Shown one piece after another: positions 17,533 to 17,576 of a stretch of 17,576 nt of DNA. The notes beneath the pieces were generated by a model. The model had not been told where the DNA came from. It worked only from the letters and a program-made list of their open reading frames with translations, and did no database searches. Numbering within the stretch: position 1 is the first letter of the stretch; the number at the start of each line of letters is the position of its first letter. The stretch spans positions 1 to 17,576 of the forward strand of contig CBDHFJ010000012.1 of assembly GCA_965262315.1 (NCBI GenBank). The letters are read 5' to 3'. The stretch comes from JBCCFK01 sp965262315 (GTDB lineage Bacteria > Actinomycetota > Acidimicrobiia > Acidimicrobiales > UBA8592). Made by a program: the position numbers and the translations under genes.

Positions 17533-17576
17533 ACGACGAAACCCCAGGCCGGTGGCCTGGGGTTCGCTGCGTCTTC
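17533..17576. repeat. Terminator-like direct repeat, right copy (cut by window end)
   Basis: It begins with the same 16 bases ACGACGAAACCCCAGG as 15494 and ends with CCTGGGGTTCGCTGCGTCTTC, matching the left copy. Its own hairpin (CCCCAGGCC, GGCCTGGGG) is a compact strong stem, the kind found after tRNA genes. By analogy with the left copy, a tRNA on the minus strand may begin just past the window. Confidence 0.65.

Overview
This is a GC-rich window (about 70% G+C by eye) that reads like a chromosome segment from a high-GC actinobacterium. Several traits fit a member of the Acidimicrobiia or a relative: densely packed genes, many start codons 6-8 bases downstream of a TACCGT/TACCCT-type -10 element (leaderless transcripts), a DinB/mycothiol-dependent maleylpyruvate-isomerase-like protein, a DesA-type acyl-ACP desaturase and an AtsA/AtsD-like long sulfatase. 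The lineage is an inference; there is no rRNA gene or complete tRNA gene here to settle it.

Layout. 1-219: C-terminal end of an FG-GAP repeat protein. 227-721 (+): MOSC-domain protein, meeting tail to tail (17-bp overlap) a minus-strand AhpD/carboxymuconolactone-decarboxylase-like gene (705-1574). That gene carries an in-frame TGA exactly where the second Cys of a CxxC redox motif should be, followed by a hairpin with bacterial-SECIS geometry, so it is a candidate selenoprotein. From 7230 down to 1663 the minus strand carries an ArsR-methyltransferase fusion regulator, metF (one base after the regulator's stop codon), a degenerate EAL-domain protein and leuS. The regulator has a clear TTGACA-N17-TATGTT promoter with an inverted repeat across the spacer and -10. 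The regulator/metF pair points to control of the methionine/SAM cycle.

Divergent from this is a DinB-like gene (7339-8130), which converges on a DEAD-box RNA helicase (8215-9723, minus). Then come a di-iron acyl-ACP desaturase (9999-10967, with a likely frameshift in its last 20 residues) and a formylglycine sulfatase (10946-13210). The stretch 13211-13400 holds two identical 31-bp near-perfect palindromes, one running into the stop codon of a frameshifted GNAT acetyltransferase (13379-13907, minus). An N-acyl-D-amino-acid deacylase follows (14040-15491).

The right end looks like an insertion next to a tRNA. A terminator-like repeat and the 3' end of a tRNA (minus strand, body missing) are followed by a HipB-HipA toxin-antitoxin operon. 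Upstream of hipB lie four operators of the form TGTCG-N8-CGACA spaced exactly 27 bp apart. A second copy of the terminator-like repeat lies at the window end. The hipBA module may therefore occupy a very small tRNA-targeted island bounded by direct repeats.
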